Counted from the stretch's first letter, positions 48,795-60,235 are shown. The stretch is 64,000 bases of DNA from Camellia lanceoleosa (GCA_025200525.1 CM045758.1:63486598-63550597); one strand, 5' to 3'. The notes: generated by a model not told the origin, from the sequence alone. Made by a program: numbers and translations.

Positions 48795-48799
48795 GAACC

Positions 48800-49560
48800 A
48801 ATGCAAGAGCAACGACAGCAAAAGAAATTTGAAATCTCCTCCACCAAACCTTTAGAGGTGCAGAAAAAGTCAAGAAAATTTGACTTCAAATCTACAAGAT
48901 GAGTTTGAATTAATTCAAATGAAGCCCTCTAAGTAAATTTCTGATTACCATACTAGATTTATGGTAATTGTAAATCAACTTAGACAGAGTGGAGAGACAC
49001 TTATAGATGTTCATGTCATGGAGAAAATATTGAGGTTCCTAGACCAAAAATTTGACTATGTTGTTGTAGCCATTGAAGAATCAAAAGACTTGGAAGAATT
49101 AACAGTCGAAGAGCTCCTGGGTTCCCTGCAAGCTCATGAACAAAAATTGGCAAGACGAGATGGAGAAAAGCGACTCGAATAATTTCTCTAGACAAAATTG
49201 AATTTTAAATCAGAAGCATCCAATTGAGGCTGATTTCAACTAGGTCGTGGACGAGGAAATTCTCAGCAAAATAATCAACACCAACGCCAAGACAACAGAA
49301 AAGGATCTTGGCAGAACTCTTAAAGAGGTTGAGAAAATGAAAGATTCACCCGACTAAATCAACAATGTAGATTTTGGACACTCCGCAAAGGATTGTTGGC
49401 ATCAAAATACCAACACCGAATAAAAGAAATTCCATTTTAGCAAAGAAGGGGACACCGAATCCACCAATTTGTTTGCATACAAAGACAACGAGGCACAACA
49501 AGACAGCTTATGGTATCTTGACTTTGGAGGAAGCAACCATATGAACGGCAATGCAAATGA
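48800..49560 (+). pseudogene. Copia gag (UBN2-type) and start of protease
   Basis: The gag core reads DEFELIQMKPS, SDYHTRFMVIVNQLRQSGE, HVMEKILRFLDQKFDYVVVA and LLGSLQAHEQKL, typical of the UBN2 family of copia gag. A decayed zinc knuckle follows (FGHSAKDCWHQN near 49378). The protease start is WYLDFGGSNHMNG at 49511, where copia proteases have D-S-G; the catalytic Ser codon is replaced by Phe. Stops and frameshifts occur at several points, and sequence after the protease start no longer follows pol. Confidence 0.82.
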
Positions 49561-49929
49561 TACTAAAGAAAAATCTCAAAAAGCCAATATCATAAAAGAA
49601 TTGGCAGAAGAAAAGTAAGATAAAGAAAGTGTTGACAAAATCACACTGCTTGCAGAAAAAGAAAAAAATACAGAAAGAATATCTGAAGAAAGAAAAGATA
49701 TAATAAATCCAATCAAACTTGATGAGGGATAGATGCAAACCCAATGGGTTAATGAAGGAAGAATAGAAGCAATGGAACTTCCTAAAGAAATTCAAATAGA
49801 TGTTGAGTTTGACGAAGAATCAAACTCGGATTGTTAATCACATGCTCATATGAAAAGGATAGTTTTAGATGATAGCCGAGAAAATGAGTCAACAGGCATG
49901 GAGACCATAATGACCCCACACTCACCATA

Positions 49930-50336
49930 AGAGAGGACACGCGTCATTTCAAGTGAAGAATTATCACTAAGGAATGTCTAGGCAAAAGACATCTATGACG
50001 TAACCAGACGCATCGATGAAGATTTATTTTGCCTCTTCATAGGCATTGATGCAAAAGGATTTGAAGCAACTCAACAAGAAGAAAAGTGAAAAAGTCATTA
50101 AGATAAAACATTCACAGAATGTCTAAGAATGAAGAGAGCCCAATGCAATACTCATACTGAAAAACAACTAAAGAATGCAACACTGAAGATCTACCATCAG
50201 TATAAGAGAAGAATCAAATATATGGCATACAAACACCTAATGACAAGAGTAAAGATCCTCATGCCAAAAGACAAAGCTATAATGCTTGCAGCTATTGAAA
50301 GAACGAAAAAACCCACCGAATTGGGTTTGAGGGGGA
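49930..50336 (+). pseudogene. Short pre-RT linker and 3' remnant of the copia
   Basis: DIYDVTRRIDEDLFCLFIG near 49991 resembles the segment just before copia RT. It is followed by stops and by Lys/Thr-rich text that I cannot assign, then the PPT at 50326-50336. RT and RNase H have been deleted. Confidence 0.5.
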
Positions 50337-50779
50337 TGTTGAAAAATCCAAATCCAATTCCATCAAGGGTGATTATCTCAACCATGAGATCATCAACAAG
50401 AAGCTTTATCATGAAACAATGAAACCAGAAACTTGCAGATAGATTAAGAAGTTAAAAGAAATTCCATGGAAGTTTCATGGAAAGCTTCATGGTCAAAATC
50501 TTAACAAAGAAGAAAATGAAAAAAATGTGGGAATAGAGCTGGAAATAGCTCATCACCACCATCAGGTATTCACACCTGAGGATTTGCCTGTAAATAGATT
50601 ACATTAGTTGTTGTATTTAATCGATGAAATGAAATGAAGTGAAATGAGATAGAAAAATAAATCCTAGAGATACTACTTGTATCCAACAATTCAAGAAATA
50701 AAATATTCTGTTCTTCCATTCTCAAAGGGATGACATTCCCATATCTCATTAAGTGGAATTTAATTATCCCATCACCAAC

Positions 50780-51300
50780 TCACGATAATACAACCCAGAT
50801 CCACATGCTTCTTCTTCTTCTGCTCCTCCAAACCCAACAATCAGCTCTACTGCGTCTTGTCCAGCAACCTCGATAGCGCTGCCTTATTAAACTTGCAAGT
50901 TCTTACTCCAATCATTGTCGGTGGCCGAGTCCGCCACATTTATCTCCAGTAGCCCTCTCCACGGATCCCTCCCACATATACTCATTTTCTTCCAATTCTT
51001 CATCTGATATGCAAATTTGGAATGAGATTTGTGAAATGCAAGGGTTTTGATCTAAATTGGTGGTCTTGGGTTCGATCTAGACAATGTAATTGAGTCTCTA
51101 TGTATTGGAGAGAGACAGGGTAGACTAGGAGTGAGTGGGGGTGGATGCAGCAAGGTTTGATGCAGATAAAGAGAGGGAAAAAAAAAGTGTCTCAGAGAGA
51201 GAGACAGGGATAGAGAGAAAAAGTTCTAGTGAACCAGAGAGAGAGAGAAAAAGATGAGGAGAGAGAGAGAGAGAGAAATAAAGAGAGAAGCTCTAGTGAA
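50780..51300 (-). other. Possible remnant of a host gene 5' end
   Basis: The minus strand shows a CT-rich leader (51300-51170), then an ATG near 51006 starting MKNWKKMSICGRDPW and continuing about 38 codons before a stop near 50893. Base composition is more even than in neighbouring DNA. I do not recognise a family. It could be a first exon or unrelated sequence. Confidence 0.2.
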
Positions 51301-51734
51301 ACAAATAATGACGGAGAAAAGTTTCTCAATCTAAGCTAATTGAACAAATCAAGCTCTCTCTCTATATATTTGTGTCATTATTTAAACAAATAAAATAATT
51401 TAAATAGAGAAAATAAAATGGGCAGCTTAGAATATTTTAAAAAGATGGTTATAATTAATTTTTCAAAAAGCTGTTTATAAATAGTTTATAAGTAACTTTT
51501 TTGTGAAAGAAAAAATTAATTATAATATAAAAAGTAAATTATAACACACTTATCAAAATAGGACTTAATCATTTCACAAAAGAATGTCCTTATGGACTCA
51601 ATAGGTTAGTGCATGGACCATTGGACGGAACAAATTCAAAATTGAATTGTTAGACTTAGCGCCCATACTAATTTACAAATCAATGTGACAATAATTACTC
51701 ATATCATGTAATTTTAGCTATCCCAGTACTAATA
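51301..51734. other. Intergenic AT-rich DNA
   Basis: AT-rich sequence with a short CTCTCTCTCT patch near 51353. No gene or element termini recognised. Confidence 0.5.
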
Positions 51735-51737
51735 TTA

Positions 51738-52617
51738 GATCATCTCCAACGGTTGATCAAAGTTGACATCAAATTTAAAATTTGGTGAAAAAGTTACTGT
51801 TTGGTGCTCCAACGGTTGCACCAAATCGATATCAAATTGAGATTTTAGCAAACAATTTATCAAACTGAAGACAGAATACATATTTCATCAAAACACTATT
51901 TGTGACCGTTGGAGAAAGAAACCGGTCAACCAGCTAGTTGCCCGACCGGTTGACCAACCGGTCGACCGATTTCCTTTTAAATAAATAAGTTTAAATCGGT
52001 CAAAAAAGTTCAAACATGTAAAAAAAACAAAAAAAAAAAAAAAATTTATTTTACCTTACCGGTTGACCGGCCGGTCAACCCACCAACAAACATCTGAAAT
52101 TGTTTCAATTGGTGGTCTATTTCGGATTCATCTAGCGTTCAAACCACCACCTGAAAATAATTGTTTCAGTTGTTAGACCATAGCGTTCAAAGCTGACACT
52201 CCCACCAGCAAAAATTTCAGATGGCACTCCTAATTGTTTGATGAATTGTTTGACCATAGCGTTCTGAAATTGTTAGACCATGGGTAGACCATAGCTTCCA
52301 AAAATGGTGGGAGTGTCAGCTTTCAAAAATTTCTAATGACACTCCTAATTACCTAACATCAAACCGCCATCTGACTATTTCAATTCTTGCTCATGAAACA
52401 ATTTCAGATGCTTTCAGTTTCAGTTGTTTCAAGCATTCTAAAAAATATAGCGTTTAAAGCTGCAAAAAAATATATATATATTTACGCTTACCGGTCGACC
52501 AACCGGTTGACCCACGGGATTTGATACATCGTTGGAGCTCGTGATATCAGATTTGGTGAAATGAGTCATTTTTTACTCAGATTTGGTGAAAAAAGAAGTT
52601 AACCGTTGGAGATGCTC
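51738..52617. mobile_element. Harbinger/Tourist-type MITE
   Basis: An 880-bp element with TIRs GATCATCTCCAACGGTT and (reverse of right end) GAGCATCTCCAACGGTT, 16 of 17 identical, flanked by TTA duplications (51735-51737, 52618-52620), the PIF/Harbinger signature. Subterminal sequences repeat AATTTGGTGAAA and CCAACGGTT. The interior holds three clusters of ACCGGTTGACC / ACCGGTCGACC and imperfect inverted repeats around 52180-52350. No transposase is encoded. Confidence 0.85.
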
Positions 52618-52638
52618 TTAGGACTTCATTACTATATG

Positions 52639-53104
52639 TGGGGTTGTGCACAATATTGTCTAATCTGTTAAAATTGTACCGATTCGCATTAATCCGCACC
52701 GCTTTAACCACTAACTGCGGTTTAAATTTTTAAATTTATAATCCGCCAACTGAACCTCTCCGCTCCATTATAGTTGATTCATATATATTTTTTAATCTCT
52801 AATGAAATATCAATGTAAAAATGAGTGTGCGAGAGATTTAAGATATGAAATTTATTACAAATTAGTAGTTATTTATACGAAACATATTATGTAAAATTAC
52901 TTTATGTTATATATCTAAAAAATATTATATAAATTAGTGTTATATATTATGTAAATATATGATAATTAGTTAGAATATTCTTTAATTCGTCAATCCGTCA
53001 AAAAAACCACCTAAACCGTAATTTGTCAATCCACTAATCTGCCAACCCGCTATTCAATTTGTAATTTCACTCTTAACTCGTTCGAATCGCACTGCACACC
53101 CCTA
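52639..53104 (-). mobile_element. hAT-type MITE, copy 2
   Basis: A 466-bp reverse-complement relative of 37395-37856, matching along its length (CCGCACCGCTTTAACC, ATATCAATGTAAAA, AAGATATGAAATTTATTACA). Ends are TGGGGTTGTGCA and TGCACACCCCTA. Flanking 8-mers ACTATATG and ATTATATG differ at one base. It lies 21 bp from the Harbinger-type MITE. Confidence 0.82.
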
Positions 53105-55072
53105 ATTATATGTCACGTCAATTGGTAAAAATAGTTTGAAAAATAATTTGTTGGTATACTGTTTTTCCTTGAATAATGGCGGACTATATTGCTGAATCTC
53201 TTCAAAACAATACAACCTTATTTGACAATACTTTTTGGGAATATGATAATGAAAGTTTTAGAGTTAATTTCATTTTTATCTCCTAAATTGTTGTTACTTA
53301 TTTTATTTTATTTTTAAATCATCATTTTTGTCTATTTAGTCCTTAAGGTTTCTGATTTTTGTTCATATAGTCTAATCAGAAACAATTATTCAATAATTGT
53401 TAGAGCCTAATTTGATGGATAAAATGTTATTTCAGAATTTAAACAACTTAAATCATACCATAAATTACTCATTGTTATTATTTTAAACAAAGTACACTCG
53501 ACAACCAATTAAATGGGTGATTGGTTGTATGGTTTAAGTATCGAATTATAAAATTACTCTTTTACTTATCAAATTAGGCTTTAATGGTCACTAATTTGTA
53601 CAATCGTATCTAACTAGACCAAACGGACAGAAATCATAAACTTTACCAACTAAATAGATGGAATTAGAGATGAAATAGAAAAATAATAATAAAAATAATA
53701 ATAATAATTTATGAGATAAAAGTGAAATAAATTCAAATTCTTAATATAAATTTACTTTTAGATGTTGTTTGGCAAGTTAGTTTGTGGCTAAAATAGCTAC
53801 AAAAGATAAAATAGGTTATTTTAACCACAACAAACAAAATATCACACGCAACCCATAATCATTAGATTCTTCTCATAAAAAAAATTAAAAAAGTCAAAAA
53901 ATCAAAAAGTCATTCACAAATCAAGCTTTTTAGCCCATGTTAAAATAACCAAAAAAATTAAAAAATTAAAAAGCCAACCCACTTTCTAAACGGAAATGAG
54001 TGTGGCGTATTTAGAGCATTTCTAATAGGAAAAAATGATAAAAATAAAATTTAATGTTATATGTTAAGTGTTTGATAATTTAGAGAGTATAAAGATACTG
54101 CAGTAATGTAACTAAAATGTGAGTCACGTAAATATACATAAATTATATATGTATAAAAAGAATTAAAGCTAAAATTTTTGTGGGCCTTATAATTTTTACT
54201 CTCTTTTCTCAATTTTTTTGGGCCCCAACAACACATTAATACATTGCATCTCCCATGATTGAATAGCTAAAAGAGTCCAGAAGAAAAAAAGACAAAGATA
54301 TGTCAATTCTGAAATATTTATTATTAAATTTAATATATATATATTTTTATAAATTTTAAAACACTTTATAATTTTTGGATTTTGCTAACAAGGGGATAAG
54401 CATCCCTTCATATCTCATATCTCATATCTCTTATCTCTATAGGCCCAACAATAAAGGTCATTTATGCAAAAAAAAAAAAAAAAAAAAAAAAACTTCATCG
54501 GACAATTATAAATATGGGAATGAATTGTATTTTGTTTTATAAAATAGAAATATTTAAATTTAATTATATTTACCATTCATTTTATAAAACAAAATGAAAT
54601 TTATTTTTGTGTATCTATAATTTTCTGATTAAGTTGATCTTTTGCATGGATGACATTTATTATGAGGCTTACAAGATAGAAGGTCCAGATTATCAAAGTG
54701 GATTCGGATTAAAACCTATAAAAAAATGATGGAGAGGTATGAAGAGATAAAGTATGAAGGAGAGCTTATACCGCCAAGGATCACTAGGGCATAAGTAAAA
54801 GACAAAATAAATAAATAAATAAAGTAAATAAATAATTGAAGAACACAAGATACCTTTTATTAAATTTAATGTACTTTTATTGAAATCAATACACTTTTTA
54901 ATATTTTTACATATTTTCAAGACACTTTTTATGTACTTCCCAACATTAAACAATGTTTATTGACGCTTGTTAGCCTTTGTCATAATTTTTTTTACACTTT
55001 TTCAATACACTTCTTATATTTCCAATATTAACAAGTGCTATGAAAACACTTGTTAGCATTTGCCAAGAGTTA
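53105..55072. other. Intergenic AT-rich DNA
   Basis: Long AT-rich tract with an A-run of about 26 near 54469 and TA repeats near 54333. ATATCTCATATCTCATATCTC forms a short tandem near 54410. No gene or credible element termini seen. Confidence 0.5.
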
Positions 55073-55866
55073 GAGGGCCTTTGATAACATGATTTAACAC
55101 TGAAAACTGAACTGATTAAGTAATAATCAATTAAACCTGTTTGATAACCATAATTGATATTGCTTAAAATTTTAAATGCCTCTTAAAATATAAACTAAAA
55201 CTTAAAAAAAATTTAAATCATATAAAACTTACTTAATTATGACTAAATTTATAAATATTAAACATAAAATATTGATATACACTATTTTAAAATCACTACC
55301 ACCACCGCTACCACTATTGGCCATCACCACCACCACAACCAGCATGCCACTACCACCACTACCACTATGCCACTGCCACCGCTTCCACTACCACCACTAC
55401 CACCATCATGTCACTACCACTACCACCATCACCACCATCACTACCACTACCACCATCATGTCACTACCACTACCACCATCACCACCATCACTACCACTAT
55501 TACCATTGTCGCCACTATCATGTCGTCGCCACTACCACTACCATTACTACTACCATCACTTTCATCACCATTGTCATGAACATTGCCATCATTTTACTGC
55601 TACTATCATCGCTACCGCTACCACCACCACCACGCCACCGCCACCACTACCACCACAACCACCACCACCACCACCATGACCACCACAATATAAAAATTAA
55701 AATATATAATTTAAAAATAATACATTTCAAATTTTATCTTACACATATTAAATAATTTATTTTTAATTCAGCACTTAAATTTTTATCAAACTGTTTTTCA
55801 ACTTAAAAATTCAGCATTCAATTTTCAATACTTAATTTTCAATTTTCAACTTTATCAAATATCACC
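55073..55866. mobile_element. Candidate TIR element carrying a CCA microsatellite
   Basis: Left end GAGGGCCTTTGATAA and right end TTATCAAATATCACC are inverted with good agreement over the inner eight bases, and both sides have TTA. AACTGAA/TTCAGCA words recur near both ends. The middle is a CCA/CCT array. Assignment to Harbinger or hAT is unclear. Confidence 0.4.
55294..55688. repeat. Imperfect CCA trinucleotide microsatellite
   Basis: About 395 bp of CCA/CTA/TCA triplets. A 50-bp sub-unit starting CACCATCATGTCACTACCAC is duplicated at 55401 and 55451. The plus-strand open frames (Pro/His/Thr runs) are artefacts of the repeat. Confidence 0.92.
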
Positions 55867-55984
55867 TTAATTATTGTAATAATTTATTGTTGAATAGTGC
55901 TGAAAGACTTTATTTTGACAACATTGTTTCCAACGGTATAATGTAAATTTTTTAAATTATTTCTCAAAAAATATCAAATTAAAT

Positions 55985-56601
55985 TGTTATATTTGGGTTC
56001 CCAAAGGAAAGATGCAGACACAAAAAATTTACCTATTGACATAGGTGGGCCTATAGAAGCTTTTGGCCCATCATTCAGAATCCAATACATAATTCGAACA
56101 CTAAAGCCCAATACTGCCGGAGCTCAACGTGGCATTAAGAACCAATAACATCTAAACACGCAGCAAGTAAAGAACCAGCCACATCAGTAGACAAAGATCC
56201 TGCAAAGTTATTGCACCACACATCAGCCATTAATGAGTTTTCCTGCAACATTTATTACGATAACCCCTCACGTCAGAACAGAATAACCTTACCATGAACA
56301 AGGAAAGCTAGAGCATAGACTTTCAGCCAGCATGATGGCTCGGAGTGGACAAGGAAATGATGAGCAATGGATATAAGCAGGCTCCTAAGACAAAGAAAAG
56401 GTTAAGCTTCTCTATCACTAATCTATCCCTACATTCCATTTCTCTCTCTTTCTAACTTGCTCGTCGGAGGGTTCGCTGGGGGACTCCCTGTTCCCTGTTG
56501 AAATCTTGTGCAGGTCTCTCCGTGGACTGGAGGTCTCGGGCACCAGTTTGGGAAGCGTGGATCAAACCGACCCGTTCCGGCTGGAACCACTTGTATCATC
56601 A
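55985..56601 (+). repeat. 5' LTR of the gypsy element (left edge uncertain)
   Basis: The right edge CATCA is fixed by the PBS two bases later. GATATAAGCAGG near 56368 looks like a TATA box. The left edge may be the TG at 55985 or a later TG such as 56010 or 56037. Confidence 0.6.
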
Positions 56602-56603
56602 GT

Positions 56604-56620
56604 TGGCGCCGTCTGTGGGA
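56604..56620 (+). other. Primer-binding site TGGCGCCGTCTGTGGGA
   Basis: A 17-base motif characteristic of the PBS region of Tat/Ogre-type plant gypsy elements, immediately after the LTR. It fixes the plus orientation. Confidence 0.85.
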
Positions 56621-56705
56621 AACCTTTTTGCTCCGTCTGGCAACTGTGTTTATTGTCGCCGGAGACCTACTCCTGATAATCCTCACCTGCCACCCACTAG
56701 GGTGG

Positions 56706-59669
56706 ATGGTCACAACCAGATCCATGGCTTCTCAATTCAACGTTGTCGATCCCCCAACCGACCCCCCTAACCCAAACAACCCACCGTAGTACTTCACCAA
56801 GCTTACCAACAGCCGAACAAAACCAAGCCCTGATCAATGCTTTACTTCAAAGAAACTTTCTTATACCTCCTCCACCACCTTAAGATATCCCACCCAACCA
56901 AGAACAAGCCCCGAGCCATCCTATCCAACAGTCCCACCCATCCAACTTGGAAGGCTTGTGACCCCCTCCTCTAGATAAGAACCTGCCACCTCGAGCCCCA
57001 CATCCATCGGTCCAGGCACCCACCCCCGAGGGTGAGGCTGTAAACACCCCATTTTTGACCGCCCTTAAGAATTATGCACTACTGATGGTTTACTTGGTGT
57101 TGAAAGGTGTGCAGGGCAAAGGTTGAATTTCTTCGGCAAGGAGAGAGTCAAATCCCAACTTCATACCCCTTTTGGACAAAAACAATCTTGATCAAAAGAT
57201 TTTAGAACTTGAAACCCTCTCTTTCAAAATGTTTTTGAAATAAAGTTCCCACGATGTTTCGAGGCTCGTATTTCGTTAAATGTTGCGCTTTTCGGTAAAT
57301 CGAGCAAGGACAAAGTGGAAATGAATGAAAGAGAGATGAAATCTTTGAAAAATATTTCTAAACACCTTGCTTAGGGGTTTGGAGTTGAAGAAAATGAGAA
57401 AGGAGAGAAGAAAACTAGTTTGGGAGAAGTTCGGCATGAATCCGAGAAGGATCGAAACTGAGCAACTTCACCAAAATAGGAATAACTTTTTGCACAGTTA
57501 GAATTTTGATGCAAGGCTACACCATTGGAAAGCTTACTTCCGGGGCTTCAATTTGGACACAAGAATGACCTGAAAAAGAGTTTAGATGAAGGAGTTATGG
57601 CCATTGAAGTTGGACTTGAAAAGCAAAATTTTCTTGCCTAATTTGGAACAAAACATTGCATGTTCATTTCAGGAGTTATGCCTCGGCTCAGGAACTTGGG
57701 TACGAGAGGGGAAGGTCACTCGGCCCTCAGGCTCTGTTTTTCTAAAAAAGCCATTTTCAATGAAATTGGAACAAAACATTGCATGTTCATTTCAGCGAAA
57801 CAAGTATAGACTAGATCGCCTAATTTGGAACGAGAAAATTTTGCATGTTTTGTTCCAAATTTGGCAAATTTTTCTCGTACCCAAACAAGTATAGACTAGA
57901 TCACCTAATTTGGAACAAAACATTGCATGATCATTTCATTGAAAACGGTTTGCATGGCCATTGCATGTTTCGTTACATGACCTTCCCTTCTCGTACCCAA
58001 GTTCCTGAGCCGAGGCAACTTTGGTGATGACGGACACGTGGCCTTAGGCACGAGTCAGGATTTTCGAAATTCCCCCAAAATAAAATATTTAGGTGGCGAC
58101 TCTGTATCTGGCAAAGCAGTCCATGTTTGGCACTTCTTTATAAAAATTAGTTTTCCAAAACGATTTGCCGGATTCAGACTCTTTGGTGATTTATCGGTCT
58201 TACATCGCACATTGTAAGATTAGAGTTAGAACCGTGACATTTGAGTCCGAACTGTAGTAGCTAGAGAGGAAATGAATTTCGTGCCCTCGTAGCGCGGAGC
58301 TCGAGAGTTCTCTGGAAGCGTCTACAGAGGCCAAGAGGTCCAAATTTCCATCGCTTCCAGTGGTGACAATGTTCCTCTCTGGGATGCGGAACTCCGCGCC
58401 ATGAAACTCCAGCTTCAAGGAGTCATGCAGAACATATAGAATAAACCATCTACCACAGCCAACTCACCGTTCGTTGTCTCCATCAGGGACAAACCCTTAC
58501 CTCCTAAGTTCAAAATGCCCTCTCTCGACTCTTTCGACGGCACAATGGACCCGGTCGACCATTTGGAAACTTACAGGACCCTCATGGTCCTCTATGCATT
58601 CCCTGACGAGATCATGTGTCGGGCATTCCCCGTAACACTTAAGGGGTCGGCTCGACTCTGGTTTAGTTAACTGCCAACAGACTCTGTCTCTACTTTCCAG
58701 CACCTAAGTGACTCCTTTCTCAGCCATTTCATTGGTGCCAGCCGCCAGCGGCGTCTAGCAACCCAACTCCTCAACATCCGTCAGACCGAGGGGGAGTTGC
58801 TGCGCAGCTTCGTCACCCGCTTCAACACCGAAGCTCTGTAGGTAGCGGAAAACGACGACAAGGTCATTCTCACGGCTTTCATGGCCAGTCTACAATCATC
58901 TGATATCCACTTCTCTTTCTCCAAAAACCCCCCGACCTCCATGGCAACCCTACTTTCCAAAGCCCAAAAATACATGAACGCCAAAGATTCTCTAGTCGCC
59001 CGACAAGATCCTACAGCTAAAAATGCGACCCCCAGAGAGAAGAGAAAGGATTTTGAAACCAGAAACACCCCGTACACTCATTAAACACCTCAGTATACCA
59101 ACCGACCTGCCCGAGCTGACTAGTCCGTGCCTACCCGATCGCCCGGCCAGTTCGAATGATACACACCCCATAATTCTCCCATGGAACAAGTCCTGAACCA
59201 AATCCAACGAGATTATCTCCTAAAATGGCCTCAACTGTCACGATCTCCTTCCAACCGGCGAGATCAGTCCAAATACTGCCACTTTCATCAAGACCACGGC
59301 CATAATACCGAGGAGTGTATTAACCTCAAAGACCAGGTCGAGGCCTTAATACGCCAGAGGCGTCTCATTCGGTTCACAGCAGCCTGCCTTCAGCAAAGGC
59401 AAATGACTGAACCTACCAGAAATAACTATCGGCGCACCCCTCCTCGACAGCTCGCACAACTTAACCCAGGTCATGATAGGCTCCCGCAGCAACCCCGGGC
59501 ACAAGGCAACCCTGTCCCTCCGGTTGGAGAGATCAGAGTTATTGCTGGCGGGCTTGCTTGTGGAGGACCATCCCACTCGGCTCAACAGGTAGAACTCAGA
59601 AAGATAAGGCAGGGCGTACATAAAGAAGTTTCCACACTAGATTGCCCTTTCAAACACCCCAAGCAATAG
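56706..59669 (+). pseudogene. Gypsy gag (interrupted)
   Basis: The structural protein begins MVTTRSMASQFNVVDPP at 56706 and is soon broken by stops. After the solo LTR (57039-58326) the capsid core resumes: LPPKFKMPSLDSFDGTMDP, HLETYRTLMVLYAFPDE, GSARLWFS, FIGASRQRRLATQLLNIRQ and VTRFNTEAL. The nucleocapsid has CHFHQDHGHNTEECINLKDQ at about 59277, the CxFHxxHGHxTxEC knuckle typical of this lineage. Stops at 58668 and 58839 replace expected Gln. Frame changes occur before 58500 and around 59080-59160. Confidence 0.88.
57039..58326 (+). mobile_element. Solo LTR inserted in gypsy gag
   Basis: Starts TGTAAACACCCC, ends AGCGTCTACA, with perfect 5-bp duplications GAGGC (57034-57038 and 58327-58331). 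It is a 1288-bp relative of the 5.2 kb unit at 19428-26853: the first about 30 and the last about 300 bases match the reverse complement of that element. It has no coding region. It holds a 39-bp inverted repeat (57680-57718 and 57978-58016). Confidence 0.88.
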
Positions 59670-60235
59670 ATGGAGCCCATCACCTTTACGGAGGCCGACT
59701 GCACAGGCATTCGTCAGCTCCATAACGACCCCCTCGTCATCTCTGCTCTCCTCTCCAATTACAAAGTCAGACGGGTTCTCGTCGACAACGGCAGCTCTTC
59801 AGACATTATTTTCCTAAACGCCTATCGCTAACTCAAGGTCGGGAAAGAAAGTTTGTTCCCTCTCCAAACCCCACTGGTTGGCTTCACTGGAGACCGGGTG
59901 ACCTCCATAGGCTCCATCGATCTTCCCATCACCATTGGAGAATACCCGCGGCAGACCACAAAGTTGCTCACTTTCCTCATCATCGACTGTCCCTCTGCTT
60001 ACAACATTATCCTCGGCTGCACCGCCCTAAATGCTTTTCAAGCTGTCACATCCACTTTCCACCTAGCCATAAAATTCCCTACCGACCTTGGGGTCGGCAC
60101 TGTGAGGGGAGAATAGACTGTAGCCAGAGAATGTTACATTGCTTTGCTTAAAGAGGTTAAGCTGAAGGAGGCTATGATCATTGAAGGACTCGACGTCAGA
60201 GACGCATTTAGCCGGGTCGAGAGGAACGATGGAAG
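59670..60235 (+). pseudogene. Gypsy aspartic protease
   Basis: Reads PITFTEADCTGIRQLHNDPL, then the catalytic VLVDNGSSSDIIFLNAY (DNGSS variant of D-S/T-G usual in plant gypsy), GFTGDRVTSIGSIDLPI and AYNIILGCTALNAFQAV. A stop at 59829 (expected Gln) and another at 60114 break it. Confidence 0.85.

Larger units (their letters stand above)
38646..50774 (+). mobile_element. Pol-deleted copia element interrupted by a 9 kb insertion
   Basis: LTRs at 38646-39068 and 50337-50774 both start TGTTGAAAAATCC and end TTATCCCATYA. Flanking duplications CTAAC and CCAAC match at 4 of 5 bases. A Met-type PBS-like TGGCATCAGAGCC sits at 39070, one base after the 5' LTR, and a PPT (GAGGGGGA) directly precedes the 3' LTR. 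Between them are a leader, a gag remnant, the start of protease and a short pre-RT linker. Integrase, RT and RNase H are missing. The 39815-48794 element is inserted in its leader. Confidence 0.85.

Noticed and set aside
38646..50774. A single very large copia element of 12 kb
   Set aside because: The 39815-48794 part has its own LTRs, PBS, PPT and GAACC duplications, so it is a separate insertion.
55239..55755. Pro/His/Thr-rich open frames
   Set aside because: Direct translation of the imperfect CCA microsatellite.
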